NCBI RefSeq assembly: GCF_001424045.1
Contig: NZ_LMQB01000023.1
Coordinates: 372,001-436,000, forward strand
Origin: Rhizobium sp. Leaf371
GTDB lineage: Bacteria; Pseudomonadota; Alphaproteobacteria; Rhizobiales; Rhizobiaceae
DNA length: 64,000 nucleotides
Direction: 5' to 3'
Shown here: positions 44,846-55,062 of the stretch, piece by piece
How positions within the stretch are numbered: position 1 is the stretch's first letter
Layout: every line of letters begins with the position of its first letter
Notes under the pieces: generated by a model
What the model saw: the letters and a program-made list of their open reading frames with translations, nothing else
Database searches by the model: none
What the model was told of the DNA's origin: nothing
Translations under genes and position numbers: made by a program

Positions 44846-46780
44846 ATGAACGACATCACCACCACATCTCCTGACGCAGCGCCCGCCCCGGCGGAGAAGC
44901 CGGCGGCCTACAGGGTTCTCGCGCGCAAGTACCGGCCCAAGGACTTCTCCGACCTGATGGTGGGGCAGGAGCCGATGGTTCGCACGCTGACCAATGCGTT
45001 TGAGACCGGCCGCATCGCGCAGGCCTACATGCTGACGGGCGTTCGCGGCGTCGGCAAGACGACGACGGCCCGCATCCTCGCCCGTGCGCTGAATTACAAG
45101 ACCGACGACATCGACAAGCCGACGATCGACCTCCGTACGCCGGGCGAGCACTGCCAGGCGATCATGGAAGGCCGGCATGTCGATGTGATCGAGATGGATG
45201 CCGCATCTCATACCGGTATCGACGATATCCGCGAGATCATCGAGCAGGTGCGCTACCGGCCCGTGTCCGCGCGCTACAAGGTCTATATCATCGACGAAGT
45301 GCACATGCTTTCGACGCAGGCCTTCAACGGGCTTCTGAAGACGCTCGAAGAGCCGCCGGAGCATGTGAAATTCATCTTCGCGACGACCGAAATCCGCAAG
45401 GTGCCGATCACCGTGCTGTCGCGTTGCCAGCGGTTCGATCTCAGGCGCATCGCCGCCACCGATCTTGTCGGCCTGTTCTCCACCATTCTCGGCAAGGAAG
45501 GCATCACGGCCGAAGCCGAGGCGCTGGCGATGATCGCACGGGCTGCCGAAGGTTCGGCCCGTGACGGCCTTTCGCTGCTCGACCAGGCGATCGCCCATGG
45601 CGGCGGTGCCGTTGCGGCAGACGCGGTGCGCAGCATGCTCGGCCTTGCCGATCGCGCCCGTATCGTGGACCTGTTCGGCTATGTGGTGCGCGGCGACGTG
45701 AAAGCGGCGCTGGAGGAATTTTCCTGGCAGTACGAAGCCGGCGCCAGCCCGGCAGTCGTGCTGACCGATCTTGCCGATTTCACGCATCTCGTGACCAAGC
45801 TCAAATTTTCGGCGGAGGCCGCCAACGACCAGTCGCTGAGCGAGGTCGAGCGGGTGCGCGGCGCGGAGTTCTCCACCGCTGTCGCCGTCTCCACCTTGTC
45901 GCGGATCTGGCAGATGCTGCTCAAGGGCATCCCGGAAACGGAGAATGCGGCCCGCCCGGCCGGGGCCGCCGAAATGGTCCTGATCCGGCTGACGCATGCG
46001 GCCCACCTCCCCTCCCCGGAGGAGGCCGCACGCCGGCTCCTCGAAATGTCCGGCGGCGATGCCGCGCGCTCCGCACCGCGCGGTGCCGGATCGGGCAACG
46101 GTGGTGCTGGGAGCAGCAATGGCGCATCGGCGTCCGCCGTTTCCGCGCAAGCAAATGCATCGAGCCAGGGCGGCATTCAGGCGCGCGCCGGCGAACCGGT
46201 GATGCCGTCGCGGATGACGGCCAATGGTGCGGCCATGCTGCGCGCCGTGCCCGAGGCCGAGCTTCCCGCAGCGCAGGCGCGCGGACAGGTCGATCTGAAG
46301 CCGGAAGCGGCGCCGGCCGAGCCGGTCGTGCCGCTGCGCTCGGTCGCCGATATCGTCGATCTCTGCCAGAAGAACCGCGACATTCTTCTGAAGACGCTGG
46401 TGCGCAATTTCGTACGGCTGGTGCGGATCGAACCCGGCCGACTGGAGATGAACGTTCCGGACGACGCGCCGAAGACGCTGGTGACCGATCTGCAGCGGCG
46501 GCTGGAAGAATGGACCGGCATCCGCTGGATGGTGACCGTGAGCCGGGAACCCGGCCAGCCGACGATGGTGGAGACCGAAGCGGCAGCCAAGGAGCAGCGC
46601 TTCAACGATGCGCGTCAGGACCCCGACGTCGCCGCCATCCTCGCCCGCTTTCCCGGCGCAAAGATGGTTGATGTGCGCATCAAGGTGACGGACGTCGAAC
46701 CGGACGAAACGCCGGAGATCGCCGCCGTGGCCGAATCCGAGGAAGGTGACATCCTTCCCGGCGACGACATAGAACACTGA
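44846..46780 (+). CDS. dnaX: DNA polymerase III tau/gamma subunit
   Basis: DnaX is the clamp-loader ATPase. The 644-residue protein has an AAA+ domain with Walker [12 protein letters not shown] near 65, Walker [10 protein letters not shown] and sensor motif [17 protein letters not shown], then a long Ala/Gly-rich linker (about 410-470) and the C-terminal region that binds polymerase. Of the four Cys of the E. coli zinc module only Cys103 (EHCQAIMEG) remains. No slippery site for a gamma form was identified by eye. It heads dnaX-ybaB. Confidence 0.97.
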   Translation: MNDITTTSPDAAPAPAEKPAAYRVLARKYRPKDFSDLMVGQEPMVRTLTNAFETGRIAQAYMLTGVRGVGKTTTARILARALNYKTDDIDKPTIDLRTPGEHCQAIMEGRHVDVIEMDAASHTGIDDIREIIEQVRYRPVSARYKVYIIDEVHMLSTQAFNGLLKTLEEPPEHVKFIFATTEIRKVPITVLSRCQRFDLRRIAATDLVGLFSTILGKEGITAEAEALAMIARAAEGSARDGLSLLDQAIAHGGGAVAADAVRSMLGLADRARIVDLFGYVVRGDVKAALEEFSWQYEAGASPAVVLTDLADFTHLVTKLKFSAEAANDQSLSEVERVRGAEFSTAVAVSTLSRIWQMLLKGIPETENAARPAGAAEMVLIRLTHAAHLPSPEEAARRLLEMSGGDAARSAPRGAGSGNGGAGSSNGASASAVSAQANASSQGGIQARAGEPVMPSRMTANGAAMLRAVPEAELPAAQARGQVDLKPEAAPAEPVVPLRSVADIVDLCQKNRDILLKTLVRNFVRLVRIEPGRLEMNVPDDAPKTLVTDLQRRLEEWTGIRWMVTVSREPGQPTMVETEAAAKEQRFNDARQDPDVAAILARFPGAKMVDVRIKVTDVEPDETPEIAAVAESEEGDILPGDDIEH

Positions 46781-46814
46781 TCCAACCGGATCTGAGAAGA
46801 GGAGACGACGGACG

Positions 46815-47138
46815 ATGCGCGACATCATGGGTATGATGGGCAAGGTCAAGGAAATGCAGGCCAAGATGGAGAAGCTTCAGGAGGAGATTGCCCTTCTCGA
46901 AGTGGACGGCACCTCCGGAGGCGGCCTCGTCACCGTGCGGCTCGATGGAAAAGGCGCGCTGAAGAGCATCAAGATCGACCCGTCCCTCTTCAAGGAAGAC
47001 GATGTCGAGATCCTCGAGGATCTGATCGTCGCCGCGCACAAGGACGGCAAGGACAAGGCCGAGGCGATTACTGCGGAAAAGACGCGCGAGCTGACGGCCG
47101 GCCTGCCGATCCCGCCCGGCATGAAGCTGCCCTTCTAG
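46815..47138 (+). CDS. ybaB: Nucleoid-associated protein YbaB/EbfC
   Basis: This is a 107-residue DNA-binding protein of the YbaB/EbfC family. It starts [20 protein letters not shown], with the core [18 protein letters not shown] and the C-terminal pattern [12 protein letters not shown]. It forms a dimeric tweezer-like fold on the nucleoid and is linked to dnaX and recR in many genomes, as here, although recR is separated by two minus-strand genes. Confidence 0.95.
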   Translation: MRDIMGMMGKVKEMQAKMEKLQEEIALLEVDGTSGGGLVTVRLDGKGALKSIKIDPSLFKEDDVEILEDLIVAAHKDGKDKAEAITAEKTRELTAGLPIPPGMKLPF

Positions 47139-47201
47139 AAGCATTCCCGGCTGAAGCGGGATCGCTTCGGCGTCGGATACGGCGCGAAAAAGCCGTTACG
47201 G

Positions 47202-48032
47202 TTAGAGTTCCGGCAGGAATGCCGGGCCGACCATGCGGACCTTGCGCGGCAGCTTCGGAATGTCCGTCCGCGTGCCGCGCAGACCGATGTCCTGGAAAAG
47301 CGCGGTTGCCAGAACGGTCGGCGCCTGTTTGAGAATCGGGTCCGGCAGTGTGCGCGCGGCGGCGTTGGACGTCGAGGCCGCAGGCGCGATGCGGCTCATG
47401 TCGCAGGCCCTGGCTTCAGCCGCCTTACGGTAAAGGCCTGCCACATCGAGATCGCCATAGCGCGTGCCGCTCGTGAGCGAGATCATGTCCGCCGGCTCGC
47501 CGTTTTCTCTCGGCTGACGGAAAACATCCATATCCGCCGTGTCGCAGATGGTCCTGCATTGGGCTGCGAGGTTCTCGGTCGAGGCGGGCAGCGCCTGAAA
47601 TCCGGAATTGGGTGTCGGGAAATAATAGCCATCGGAAAGCCGAACGCAGAGCGTGGCCTGGCTTGTGGTGGCGCGCGTGGCAGCGACCTCGGCTTTGACG
47701 GGCTGCCGGACGATGCGCTTCGGCTTCGGCCGGCTCGCCGTCTCACGGACCGCGCGCAGATCGGACTTGCAGGCCGACGGCAGGGCGGCGAGCGCCGTGC
47801 GGGCCTGTGCGATGCGACCGGCGACCTCGCGGCAGGCAAAGCCCCCGTTTCCGACATCGCAACCATGCCTGCGCGCCATCACACTGTTGGAGGCGACCTG
47901 CCGCTGGAGACGTGTCGCCTCGGTGCCCGACGCCGCGCAGGTGCGGGCGAGGCTGTGGCTTGCGGGAACCGCGACGAGGAACAGGAGCGCGAGGCATGCA
48001 GCCAGCCGTCTGATTCTCAACGTCCCCGCCAT
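47202..48032 (-). CDS. Exported DUF2865 protein
   Basis: This is a 276-residue secreted protein with a signal peptide (TLRIRRLAACLALLFLVAVP then ASHSLA) and the DUF2865 motif LCVRLSDGYYFPTPNSG, plus about ten cysteines that suggest disulfides. The function is unknown, but the family is found in rhizobia. The region upstream of its ATG (48032) holds three 19-bp repeats and a full TTAA-N7-TTAA site, see findings. The ribosome site is GGGGAAG. Confidence 0.87.
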   Translation of the reverse strand: MAGTLRIRRLAACLALLFLVAVPASHSLARTCAASGTEATRLQRQVASNSVMARRHGCDVGNGGFACREVAGRIAQARTALAALPSACKSDLRAVRETASRPKPKRIVRQPVKAEVAATRATTSQATLCVRLSDGYYFPTPNSGFQALPASTENLAAQCRTICDTADMDVFRQPRENGEPADMISLTSGTRYGDLDVAGLYRKAAEARACDMSRIAPAASTSNAAARTLPDPILKQAPTVLATALFQDIGLRGTRTDIPKLPRKVRMVGPAFLPEL

Positions 48033-48102
48033 CGCACTCTTCCCCGTCAGCCTTGGTAAGTGTCGGACATAGCGTGGCGGGACGGCGGCGCGAAGCGGTT
48101 CC

Positions 48103-48117
48103 TTAAGGAATGGTTAA
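48103..48117 (-). promoter_or_regulatory. Candidate CtrA binding site upstream of the DUF2865 gene
   Basis: The minus strand reads TTAA-CCATTCC-TTAA, an exact match to the CtrA consensus TTAA-N7-TTAA; the first half TTAACCAT is the favoured half-site. It is about 71-85 nt upstream of the DUF2865 start and overlaps the first copy of a tandem repeat, with a further half-site in the second copy. Cell-cycle control is inferred. Confidence 0.5.
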
Positions 48118-48161
48118 GGCGGGAAGGAATGGTTAAGCCGGGAAGGAACGGTTGGGGCGGG
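48105..48161. repeat. Three tandem 19-bp repeats
   Basis: AAGGAATGGTTAAGGCGGG is followed directly by AAGGAATGGTTAAGCCGGG and AAGGAACGGTTGGGGCGGG. The second copy differs from the first by one base and the third by several. The block fills the gap between the MOSC stop and the DUF2865 promoter. Confidence 0.9.
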
Positions 48162-48166
48162 AATGT

Positions 48167-48787
48167 CTAGCGCGTGCGCGCCTCGAGCTGGGCGCGCACC
48201 CGCTCGCTGATCGGAGCGGCCCCGTAACGCGCGCGCTCCGCCTCCGAAAGGGACTTCATCGAGGTCGCGAGCATTTCCGGCATCGTGATCCGCGGGCCTT
48301 CGAAAGCGCGATAGGTCACGCGCTCCCCGGCGCACATCATGCCTGAGCGCAGCACACGGCAGTAGAAGCCCGGCCGGGCCACCCTGCGGAACCTGCGGGC
48401 GAAACCCGGATCGCCCAGCCGCAGCGCAAGCGTCGAACAGGGGATGCGGGTGGAGGTGACCTCCAGCGTGACGGTGTCCGTCTCGAAGCGGTCGCCGACC
48501 GCGATCGACCGGCTGTCGACATCCGAGACGACGAGGTTTTCGCCGAACAGGCCGGGCGCGACCGCATGGCCGAGTTCGACCGACCAGGCCTCCAGATCCA
48601 GCGAACCGAGACCGTAGACGGCCTGATCCGGACCGCCGTGATGCTTTCGATTGCAAACGGCGTCGCCCGCCAGTCCCGCAGCGTCGACGATGACGGCACC
48701 GCCGAGGGGGTGCTTGACGATCCCGGTCTTTGCGGTCTTGCCGTCGATGACGGTGGCATGGCCGATGCAGACGGCGGCAATCTTCAT
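48167..48787 (-). CDS. MOSC-domain protein
   Basis: This is a 206-residue protein with a MOSC (molybdenum cofactor sulfurase C-terminal) fold: [28 protein letters not shown] and [11 protein letters not shown] with a Cys typical of the sulfur carrier. It resembles YiiM-type oxidoreductases that act with molybdenum cofactor on hydroxylated purines. It is divergent from recR, with 84 nt between start codons. Confidence 0.9.
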   Translation of the reverse strand: MKIAAVCIGHATVIDGKTAKTGIVKHPLGGAVIVDAAGLAGDAVCNRKHHGGPDQAVYGLGSLDLEAWSVELGHAVAPGLFGENLVVSDVDSRSIAVGDRFETDTVTLEVTSTRIPCSTLALRLGDPGFARRFRRVARPGFYCRVLRSGMMCAGERVTYRAFEGPRITMPEMLATSMKSLSEAERARYGAAPISERVRAQLEARTR

Positions 48788-48871
48788 GGCTTACCCTTTT
48801 CGCCCGCCATCGCAGGTCTGCGCGGTGCAAAGCATTTTCACTCCGACGGCATATGGGATAGAACGCGCCTC

Positions 48872-49477
48872 ATGGCAAAGCGAGTCACCGGCCCCGAAAT
48901 CGAAAAACTCATCCAGCTTCTGGCGAAGGTGCCGGGCCTCGGACCGCGCTCGGCTCGTCGCGCAGCGCTCCATCTCGTCAAGAAGAAGGATCAGCTGCTG
49001 GGGCCGCTCGCCGACGCGATGAGCGAGGCGCACCGCAAGGTCCGCATCTGCTCCTGCTGCGGCAATGTGGATACGAGCGACCCCTGCAGCGTATGCACCG
49101 ACGAGCGGCGCGACCATACGTGCATCATCGTGGTGGAAGACGTCGCCGATCTCTGGGCGCTGGAGCGCACCGGGGCGATGAACACGGCCTATCACGTGCT
49201 CGGCGGCACGCTGTCGCCGCTCGATGGCGTCGGACCGGACGATCTCAACATCCGCGGATTGGTCGACCGCGTCGTCAAGGGCGAGGTGCGCGAGCTGATC
49301 ATCGCCGTCAACGCCACCGTCGAGGGCCAGACGACGGCGCATTACATCACCGACCAGCTCGACGGGCTGGACGTGCGCATCACCCGGCTTGCCCATGGCG
49401 TCCCCGTCGGGGGCGAGCTCGATTATCTCGACGACGGTACACTGACCGCGGCTTTGCGGGCGAGGACGGCAATCTGA
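48872..49477 (+). CDS. recR: Recombination mediator RecR
   Basis: RecR loads RecA onto single-strand gaps together with RecF/RecO. The 201-residue protein has a helix-hairpin-helix ([17 protein letters not shown]), a zinc finger ([16 protein letters not shown]), and a Toprim domain ([20 protein letters not shown]). ATG 48872 fits family length. It is followed after one nucleotide by a lytic transglycosylase gene. Confidence 0.97.
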   Translation: MAKRVTGPEIEKLIQLLAKVPGLGPRSARRAALHLVKKKDQLLGPLADAMSEAHRKVRICSCCGNVDTSDPCSVCTDERRDHTCIIVVEDVADLWALERTGAMNTAYHVLGGTLSPLDGVGPDDLNIRGLVDRVVKGEVRELIIAVNATVEGQTTAHYITDQLDGLDVRITRLAHGVPVGGELDYLDDGTLTAALRARTAI

Positions 49478-49478
49478 C

Positions 49479-50747
49479 ATGACATTTTCCAGACATTTCG
49501 GCCTTCGACATTTGCGCCGCCTCGGGTTTGCCGCCCTCCTCTGCGCCTCCACGGGCCTACCGGCGCTGGCCGCTTCGAAGGCCGAGACGGAAGCCCAGTT
49601 TCGGCGCTGGCTGCAGACGGACCTCTGGCCGCAGGCGCAGAAGGGCGGCATTTCGAAGACAGAGTTCGACACGGCATTTGCCACCGTCAAGCTCGACTGG
49701 GACTTGCCGGACCTCGTGCCGCCGGGGTCGAAACCGCAGGGCGACCAGAAGCAGAGCCAGGCGGAGTTCGCTTCCCCCGGCGCCTATTTTTCCGAGAAGC
49801 GTCTGCAGGGGCTGGCCGCGACCGGTCGGAGCCTTGCCGCCACGCATGCCGCGACGCTGCGGCGGATCGAGAAGACCTACGGCGTGCCCGGCCCGATCGT
49901 GCTGGCGATCTGGGGCCGCGAATCGGGTTTCGGGCGGGCGAAGATCCCGCATCCGGTGCTCGACGTGCTCGCCACCAAGGCCTTCATGTCGACCCGCGGC
50001 GAGCTTTTTACCCGCGAGCTCGTCTCGGCATTGCATATTCTGGCGAGCGGCGACGTTCGGGAGGCCGATATGCGCGGTTCCTGGGCCGGCGCCATGGGCC
50101 AGCCGCAGTTCCTGCCGTCGAGCTTCCTATCTTATGCCGTCGATTTCGACGGCGACGGACGGCGCGACATCTGGAATTCCGTGCCGGACGTGCTCGGCTC
50201 CATCGCGCATTACCTGTCTGAGAAAGGCTGGCAGCGCGGGCGCGACTGGGGCTTCGAGGTGTCGATCCCGGACGGCGTCTCCTGTGCGCAGGAAGGGCCG
50301 GATCTCGCAAAGCCGCTCGGGCAATGGGCCGCAACCGGCATTACCCGCATCTCCGGCAAGGCGTTTCCGCGCAGCGAGGCGAAGGCCAGCGGCATGATGC
50401 TGGTGCCGGCGGGCCGCCACGGGCCGGAATTTCTGGTGACGCCGAATTTCTACGTCATCAAGGAATACAACAATTCCGACCTCTACGCCCTCTTCATCGG
50501 CAATCTCGCCGACCGGATCGGCGGCAATGGCGGGGCGTTCGAGGGCGCATGGGGCGATGTCGGCAAGATGCTGCGCTCGGACGTACTGACCATGCAGAAG
50601 CGGCTGGAGGCTCAAGGCTACGACATCGGCAAGGCCGACGGTCTCGCCGGCTACAAGACCCGGCGCTCGCTCGGCCAGTGGCAGGAGAAGAACGGGCTTG
50701 CGGCAACCTGTTTTCCGGATGCCGGTCTGAAAGCCAGGTTGCGGTAG
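49479..50747 (+). CDS. Lytic murein transglycosylase (MltB type) with C-terminal peptidoglycan-binding domain
   Basis: This is a 422-residue exported enzyme that cleaves peptidoglycan glycan strands with formation of 1,6-anhydro ends. A signal peptide (about residues 1-33) precedes the SLT_2 catalytic domain, with Glu148 in IWGRESGFGRAK as catalytic acid, AMGQPQFLPSSFL and DFDGDGRRDIW. The C-terminus is a PG_binding_1 domain (EGAWGDVGKMLRSDVLTMQK). It lies 1 nt after recR and is likely co-transcribed. Confidence 0.94.
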   Translation: MTFSRHFGLRHLRRLGFAALLCASTGLPALAASKAETEAQFRRWLQTDLWPQAQKGGISKTEFDTAFATVKLDWDLPDLVPPGSKPQGDQKQSQAEFASPGAYFSEKRLQGLAATGRSLAATHAATLRRIEKTYGVPGPIVLAIWGRESGFGRAKIPHPVLDVLATKAFMSTRGELFTRELVSALHILASGDVREADMRGSWAGAMGQPQFLPSSFLSYAVDFDGDGRRDIWNSVPDVLGSIAHYLSEKGWQRGRDWGFEVSIPDGVSCAQEGPDLAKPLGQWAATGITRISGKAFPRSEAKASGMMLVPAGRHGPEFLVTPNFYVIKEYNNSDLYALFIGNLADRIGGNGGAFEGAWGDVGKMLRSDVLTMQKRLEAQGYDIGKADGLAGYKTRRSLGQWQEKNGLAATCFPDAGLKARLR

Positions 50748-50755
50748 ACATCGCC

Positions 50756-52387
50756 TCAATGGTCGAGATCGACCTGTCGTTTGAACTGCTCGTATTCGTG
50801 CGGCAGGATCGTCTGGCGCTCGATCATCCGATGCACATAGGGCGCGCTTTCGCCGCGATGGAGTGTGCGGAGCCGTTCGTGGATCGCCGCATCGTCCTTG
50901 GTGCGCCGCTGGTTGTGGCGAACATACTCCACCCAGGTCGGCACGTGGTAGGTTTCGGTCCAGATCTCCGGTCGCTCCAGGTCGCGCATCAGCGTCCACT
51001 GGCCGGCACCGTCGCGAATGCGGACGCGGCGGCGCTCGGTCATGATCGACAGGAACGCCTCGACATCGGCCGGATCGATCTCGTAGTCGATCATCACGAC
51101 GATCGGCCCGCTTCTCGGCTTCAAGTCGAGCTTCAGCATCGGCTCGGTGAAACTGCCGAGGGGATCGAGGTTGAGCGCCTTGAACTCCGGCAGCGCAAAG
51201 CGCAGGCCGACGGCCGCGCCGACCAGCATGACGACCGCCGAGGCGATAAGGGCCGTCGAGGGGCCGTAGTCTTCCGCGGCCACGCCCCAGACCCAGCTGC
51301 CGAGCGCCATGCCGCCGAAGGTGGTGGTCTGGTAGAGCGAGAGCGCCCGGGCGACCACCCAGCGTGGCGTGGACAGTTGCACCGTCGTGTTGAACAGCGA
51401 CAGCGCCAGCACCCAGCCGGCGCCCGACAAAAGCATGGCAAGGCCGGTGAGGATCTCCGACCGGCTGACGGCCGCGATGACGGCGGACAGGGCGAAGCCG
51501 AGAAAGGCGATGCGCACCACAGCTTCGCCGGCCAGACGCTCGCGCATCCGGGCGCTGAGCAGCGCACCGCCGATCGCCCCGATGCCGAACGCGCCGAGGA
51601 GCACGCCATAAGTCAGAGGCCCGCCGGCCACGAGGTCGCGCGCGACCAGCGGCAGAAGCGCGAGGATGGCGCTGGCCGACAGGCCGAAGAGAAAGCCGCG
51701 CAGCATGACCTTGAGGATGTTCGGCGACATCGCCACATAGCGCAGGCCGGCGCCCACGGCCCGCGCCAGAGGCTCGCGCGGCAGGGCGTTCAGCGCCGGC
51801 GTCCGCTTCCAGCGGAGAAGCGCATAGATCAGCGCGAAATAGGTCAGCGTATTGACCGCGAAGGCCGCAGCCGCACCGGCCGCCGCCACGATGACGCCGC
51901 CGATGGCCGGACCGACGCTGCGCGTCATGTTGAAGCCCATGCTGTTCAGCGACACCGCGCCCGGCAGATCCTCTCGCGGAACCATGTCGCCGACGGAGGC
52001 CTGCCAGGCCGGATTGTTCAGCGCAGTGCCGCAGCCGATGAGGAAGGTGAACGTCAGCAGCAGCCAGGGCGTGATCAGCCCGAACCAGGCAAACGCCGTC
52101 AACAGCGCGGAGACGGCCAGCATGAAGACTTGCGCGACCAACATGATCCGCCGCCGGTCGAAACTGTCGGCGAGCGCCCCCGAGATCAGCGAGAACAGCA
52201 TGATCGGCAGCGTGACCGATGCCTGCACCAGCGCGACCATGTTCACCGAGGTCGAGATGGACGTCATCATCCAGGCGGCGCCGACGGACTGGATCAGGCC
52301 GCCGAAGTTCGAGGCAAGGCTGGCGATCCAGATGATGCGGAAGGTCTCGTGGCGGAAAGGCGCCAAGGGCGATGATCGATCCGGCAC
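50756..52387 (-). CDS. MFS transporter (enterobactin exporter-like family) with C-terminal soluble domain
   Basis: This is a 543-residue protein. Residues 1-400 form 10-12 helices of an MFS_3 carrier with the loop motif GALADSFDRRRIMLV and a second half. Residues 410-543 are a hydrophilic domain (IVVMIDYEIDPADVEAFLSI onwards) resembling an antibiotic biosynthesis monooxygenase-type fold, ending HEYEQFKRQVDLDH. Such fusions occur in this MFS subgroup. The substrate is unknown. It converges with the transglycosylase gene. Confidence 0.88.
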   Translation of the reverse strand: MPDRSSPLAPFRHETFRIIWIASLASNFGGLIQSVGAAWMMTSISTSVNMVALVQASVTLPIMLFSLISGALADSFDRRRIMLVAQVFMLAVSALLTAFAWFGLITPWLLLTFTFLIGCGTALNNPAWQASVGDMVPREDLPGAVSLNSMGFNMTRSVGPAIGGVIVAAAGAAAAFAVNTLTYFALIYALLRWKRTPALNALPREPLARAVGAGLRYVAMSPNILKVMLRGFLFGLSASAILALLPLVARDLVAGGPLTYGVLLGAFGIGAIGGALLSARMRERLAGEAVVRIAFLGFALSAVIAAVSRSEILTGLAMLLSGAGWVLALSLFNTTVQLSTPRWVVARALSLYQTTTFGGMALGSWVWGVAAEDYGPSTALIASAVVMLVGAAVGLRFALPEFKALNLDPLGSFTEPMLKLDLKPRSGPIVVMIDYEIDPADVEAFLSIMTERRRVRIRDGAGQWTLMRDLERPEIWTETYHVPTWVEYVRHNQRRTKDDAAIHERLRTLHRGESAPYVHRMIERQTILPHEYEQFKRQVDLDH

Positions 52388-52590
52388 GGCAATCTCCTTC
52401 GTTCACCCGCGTCCCCGCGGAGATGCCGTCCGGCGCACCACGCTTGTGCACGAAGGGGTATGAGCGCGATGCGGGCGACGGCATCTTCAGGCTGTCTGAG
52501 GTCCTGTCACGCAATGTAGCCCGGAGGCTTGCCGCGGCAACCCGCAGCGACCCGTGAAAATCCGCCCGAGGGTCGCCGCCGGCGCGGCGC

Positions 52591-52619
52591 TTGCAATTGC
52601 GGCGGATGCGGCGTATATG
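52591..52619 (+). promoter_or_regulatory. Sigma-70 promoter of the rimP-nusA-infB operon
   Basis: TTGCAA (52591-52596), a 17-bp spacer, and TATATG (52614-52619) form a near-consensus promoter ahead of rimP. Transcription would begin near 52626, giving a leader of about 90 nt that includes a terminator-like hairpin. Confidence 0.65.
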
Positions 52620-52646
52620 ACGCTCAAATTCTTGATCGGTTGATGA

Positions 52647-52677
52647 AGAGTGGGCCCGTCAGGACCCGCTCTTTTTT
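52647..52677 (+). terminator. Leader terminator/attenuator upstream of rimP
   Basis: AGAGTGGG pairs with CCCGCTCT (one G-U pair) around a 10-nt loop and is followed by TTTTTT, a textbook intrinsic terminator on +. It lies between the putative promoter and rimP, so it should end most transcripts unless antitermination occurs. Leader terminators ahead of rimP-nusA are described in other proteobacteria and can provide autoregulation by NusA. Confidence 0.8.
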
Positions 52678-52717
52678 ATTACCATCATGACAGAACATGC
52701 ATGACGGGAGACAGTGC

Positions 52718-53353
52718 TTGTCCGACATCGACACGGCAGACATCCAGCAGGAACCGCGCCTGATCACCGAGACCGGGATCGACCGCCGCGTGGCCGACAT
52801 CATCGAACCCGTGCTGATGCCGATGGGCTACCAGCTGGTGCGCGTGCGCCTTTCGGCCCAAAACGGCGCGACGCTGCAGATCATGGCGGAGCGGACCGAC
52901 GGCACCATGACCGTCGAAGACTGCGAAACCGTTTCCACCGCGATCTCGCCGGTGCTCGACGTGGACGATCCGATCGGCAAGGCGTATCATCTCGAAGTGT
53001 CTTCGCCGGGTATCGACCGGCCGATGGTGCGCAAGGGCGATTTCGTGCGCTGGACCGGCCATCTCGTGAAATGCGAGACCTCGGTTCTGGTCGAAAGCCG
53101 CAAGCGCTTCCGCGGCGTCATCCTGAGCGCGGATGCGGACGGCTTCACGATCGAACGCGACCAGCCCGGCCCGGACGAGGCGCCGACCGTCACCGTGCCG
53201 TTTTCGGCGCTGGCGGAAGCCAAGCTGATCCTGACCGACGACCTGATCCGTGATGCCCTGACGGCCGACAAGAAGGCCAAGGCCGCCCGCGAAGCGGCCA
53301 ACGAGAATTTCGAAGAGCTCGACGGCGACGACGAGACCCCTTCGCAGGAATGA
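52718..53353 (+). CDS. rimP: Ribosome maturation factor RimP
   Basis: RimP helps mature the 30S subunit. The 211-residue protein has the family core [35 protein letters not shown], and [14 protein letters not shown] place the start at TTG 52718 (SDIDTADI), with GGGAG seven nt upstream; ATG 52697 is 21 nt upstream without a good site. It begins the rimP-nusA-ylxR-infB operon. Confidence 0.94.
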   Translation: MSDIDTADIQQEPRLITETGIDRRVADIIEPVLMPMGYQLVRVRLSAQNGATLQIMAERTDGTMTVEDCETVSTAISPVLDVDDPIGKAYHLEVSSPGIDRPMVRKGDFVRWTGHLVKCETSVLVESRKRFRGVILSADADGFTIERDQPGPDEAPTVTVPFSALAEAKLILTDDLIRDALTADKKAKAAREAANENFEELDGDDETPSQE

Positions 53354-53434
53354 CACGCGCCCGGCGGTGCTTCGCCTTCGAAGCGCTGACCGAGAGGCAC
53401 CACCCGGACTATTCGACCTACGGAGACATACCCC

Positions 53435-55057
53435 ATGGCAGTCAGTGCTAACCGGCTCGAACTTCTGCAGATCGCGGATGCCGTCGCGCGCGAAAAGGTG
53501 ATCGACCGCGAAATCGTGCTGGCCGCCATGGCCGACGCGATCCAGAAGGCGGCGCGCTCGCGCTACGGCTCGGAAAGCAACATCCGCGCCGACATCAATT
53601 CCAAGACCGGCGAAATCCGCCTGCAGCGTCTTCTGGAAGTGGTCGAGGTCGCCGAGGACTACGGTACGCAGATCCCGCTGGAACTGGCGCGCGACCGCAA
53701 CCCGGACGCAAAGCTCGGCGACTTCATCGCCGACCCGCTGCCGCCGATGGATTTCGGCCGCATCGCGGCCCAGTCCGCCAAGCAGGTCATCGTTCAGAAG
53801 GTTCGCGAAGCCGAGCGTGACCGCCAGTTCGACGAATACAAGGATCGCATCGGCGAGATCGTCAACGGTACGGTCAAGCGCGTCGAATACGGCAACGTCA
53901 TCGTTGACCTCGGCCGCGGCGAAGGCATCATCCGTCGCGACGAGATGATCCCGCGCGAGAACATGCGCTACGGCGACCGCGTCCGCTCCTATGTCTACGA
54001 CGTGCGCCGCGAACAGCGCGGCCCGCAGATCTTTCTGTCGCGCACGCACCCGCAGTTCATGGTCAAGCTCTTCACCATGGAAGTGCCCGAAATCTACGAC
54101 GGCATCATCCAGATCCGCTCGGTCGCCCGCGACCCGGGTTCGCGCGCCAAGATCGCGGTCATTTCCAACGACTCGTCGATCGATCCGGTCGGCGCCTGCG
54201 TCGGTATGCGCGGTAGCCGCGTCCAGGCCGTCGTCGGCGAGCTTCAGGGCGAGAAGATCGACATCATTCCGTGGAGCCAGGATCCGGCATCCTTCATCGT
54301 CAACGCCCTGCAGCCGGCCGAAGTCGCCAAGGTCGTTCTGGACGAAGATGCGGAGCGCATCGAAGTCGTCGTGCCCGACGAGCAGCTGTCGCTCGCCATC
54401 GGCCGTCGCGGCCAGAACGTGCGTCTGGCATCGCAGCTGACCGGCTGGGACATCGACATCATGACGGAGGCCGAAGAGTCCGAGCGCCGCCAGAAGGAAT
54501 TCAACGAGCGCACGAACCTCTTCATGGAATCGCTCGACGTGGACGAGATGGTTGGCCAGGTGCTGGCCTCCGAAGGCTTCGCGCAGGTCGAGGAACTCGC
54601 CTATGCCGAACTGGACGAGATCGCGTCCATCGAAGGCTTCGACGAGGAGACCGCCAGCGAGATCCAGACGCGTGCCCGCGAATATCTCGACCGGCTGGAA
54701 GCCGAGATGGACGAAAAGCGCAAGGAACTCGGCGTGTCCGACGAATTGCGCTCCATCAACGGCATGACGGGCCAGATGCTGGTGGCGCTCGGCCAGGACG
54801 GCATCAAGACGATGGAAGACTTCGCAGGTTGCGCCGCAGACGATCTCGTCGGCTGGTCGGAGCGGAAGGACGGCGAGACCAAGCGTTTCGAAGGCCTGTT
54901 CTCGAAGCTCGAAGTTTCGCGCACCGAAGCGGAAACCATGATCCTCGAAGCGCGCCTTGCTGCGGGCTGGATTACGGAGGAAGACCTTGTACGCGAGACC
55001 GAGGCACTCCAGATAGTGGAAGGCAGCGAGGAGGACGAGGCGGAAGCCGCGTCCTGA
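53435..55057 (+). CDS. nusA: Transcription termination/antitermination factor NusA
   Basis: NusA binds RNA polymerase to control pausing, termination and antitermination. The 540-residue protein has an N-terminal polymerase-binding domain ([20 protein letters not shown]), S1 and two KH RNA-binding domains ([36 protein letters not shown]), and C-terminal helix-hairpin-helix repeats (acidic region plus [15 protein letters not shown]). It lies 81 nt after rimP. Confidence 0.97.
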   Translation: MAVSANRLELLQIADAVAREKVIDREIVLAAMADAIQKAARSRYGSESNIRADINSKTGEIRLQRLLEVVEVAEDYGTQIPLELARDRNPDAKLGDFIADPLPPMDFGRIAAQSAKQVIVQKVREAERDRQFDEYKDRIGEIVNGTVKRVEYGNVIVDLGRGEGIIRRDEMIPRENMRYGDRVRSYVYDVRREQRGPQIFLSRTHPQFMVKLFTMEVPEIYDGIIQIRSVARDPGSRAKIAVISNDSSIDPVGACVGMRGSRVQAVVGELQGEKIDIIPWSQDPASFIVNALQPAEVAKVVLDEDAERIEVVVPDEQLSLAIGRRGQNVRLASQLTGWDIDIMTEAEESERRQKEFNERTNLFMESLDVDEMVGQVLASEGFAQVEELAYAELDEIASIEGFDEETASEIQTRAREYLDRLEAEMDEKRKELGVSDELRSINGMTGQMLVALGQDGIKTMEDFAGCAADDLVGWSERKDGETKRFEGLFSKLEVSRTEAETMILEARLAAGWITEEDLVRETEALQIVEGSEEDEAEAAS

Positions 55058-55062
55058 TCCTC

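Noticed and set aside
44537-46864. Long open frame antisense to dnaX
   Set aside because: Shadow of dnaX; the translation is rich in Arg, His and Gly without domain structure.
48105-48161. CRISPR array
   Set aside because: Three contiguous copies without spacers; a simple tandem repeat.
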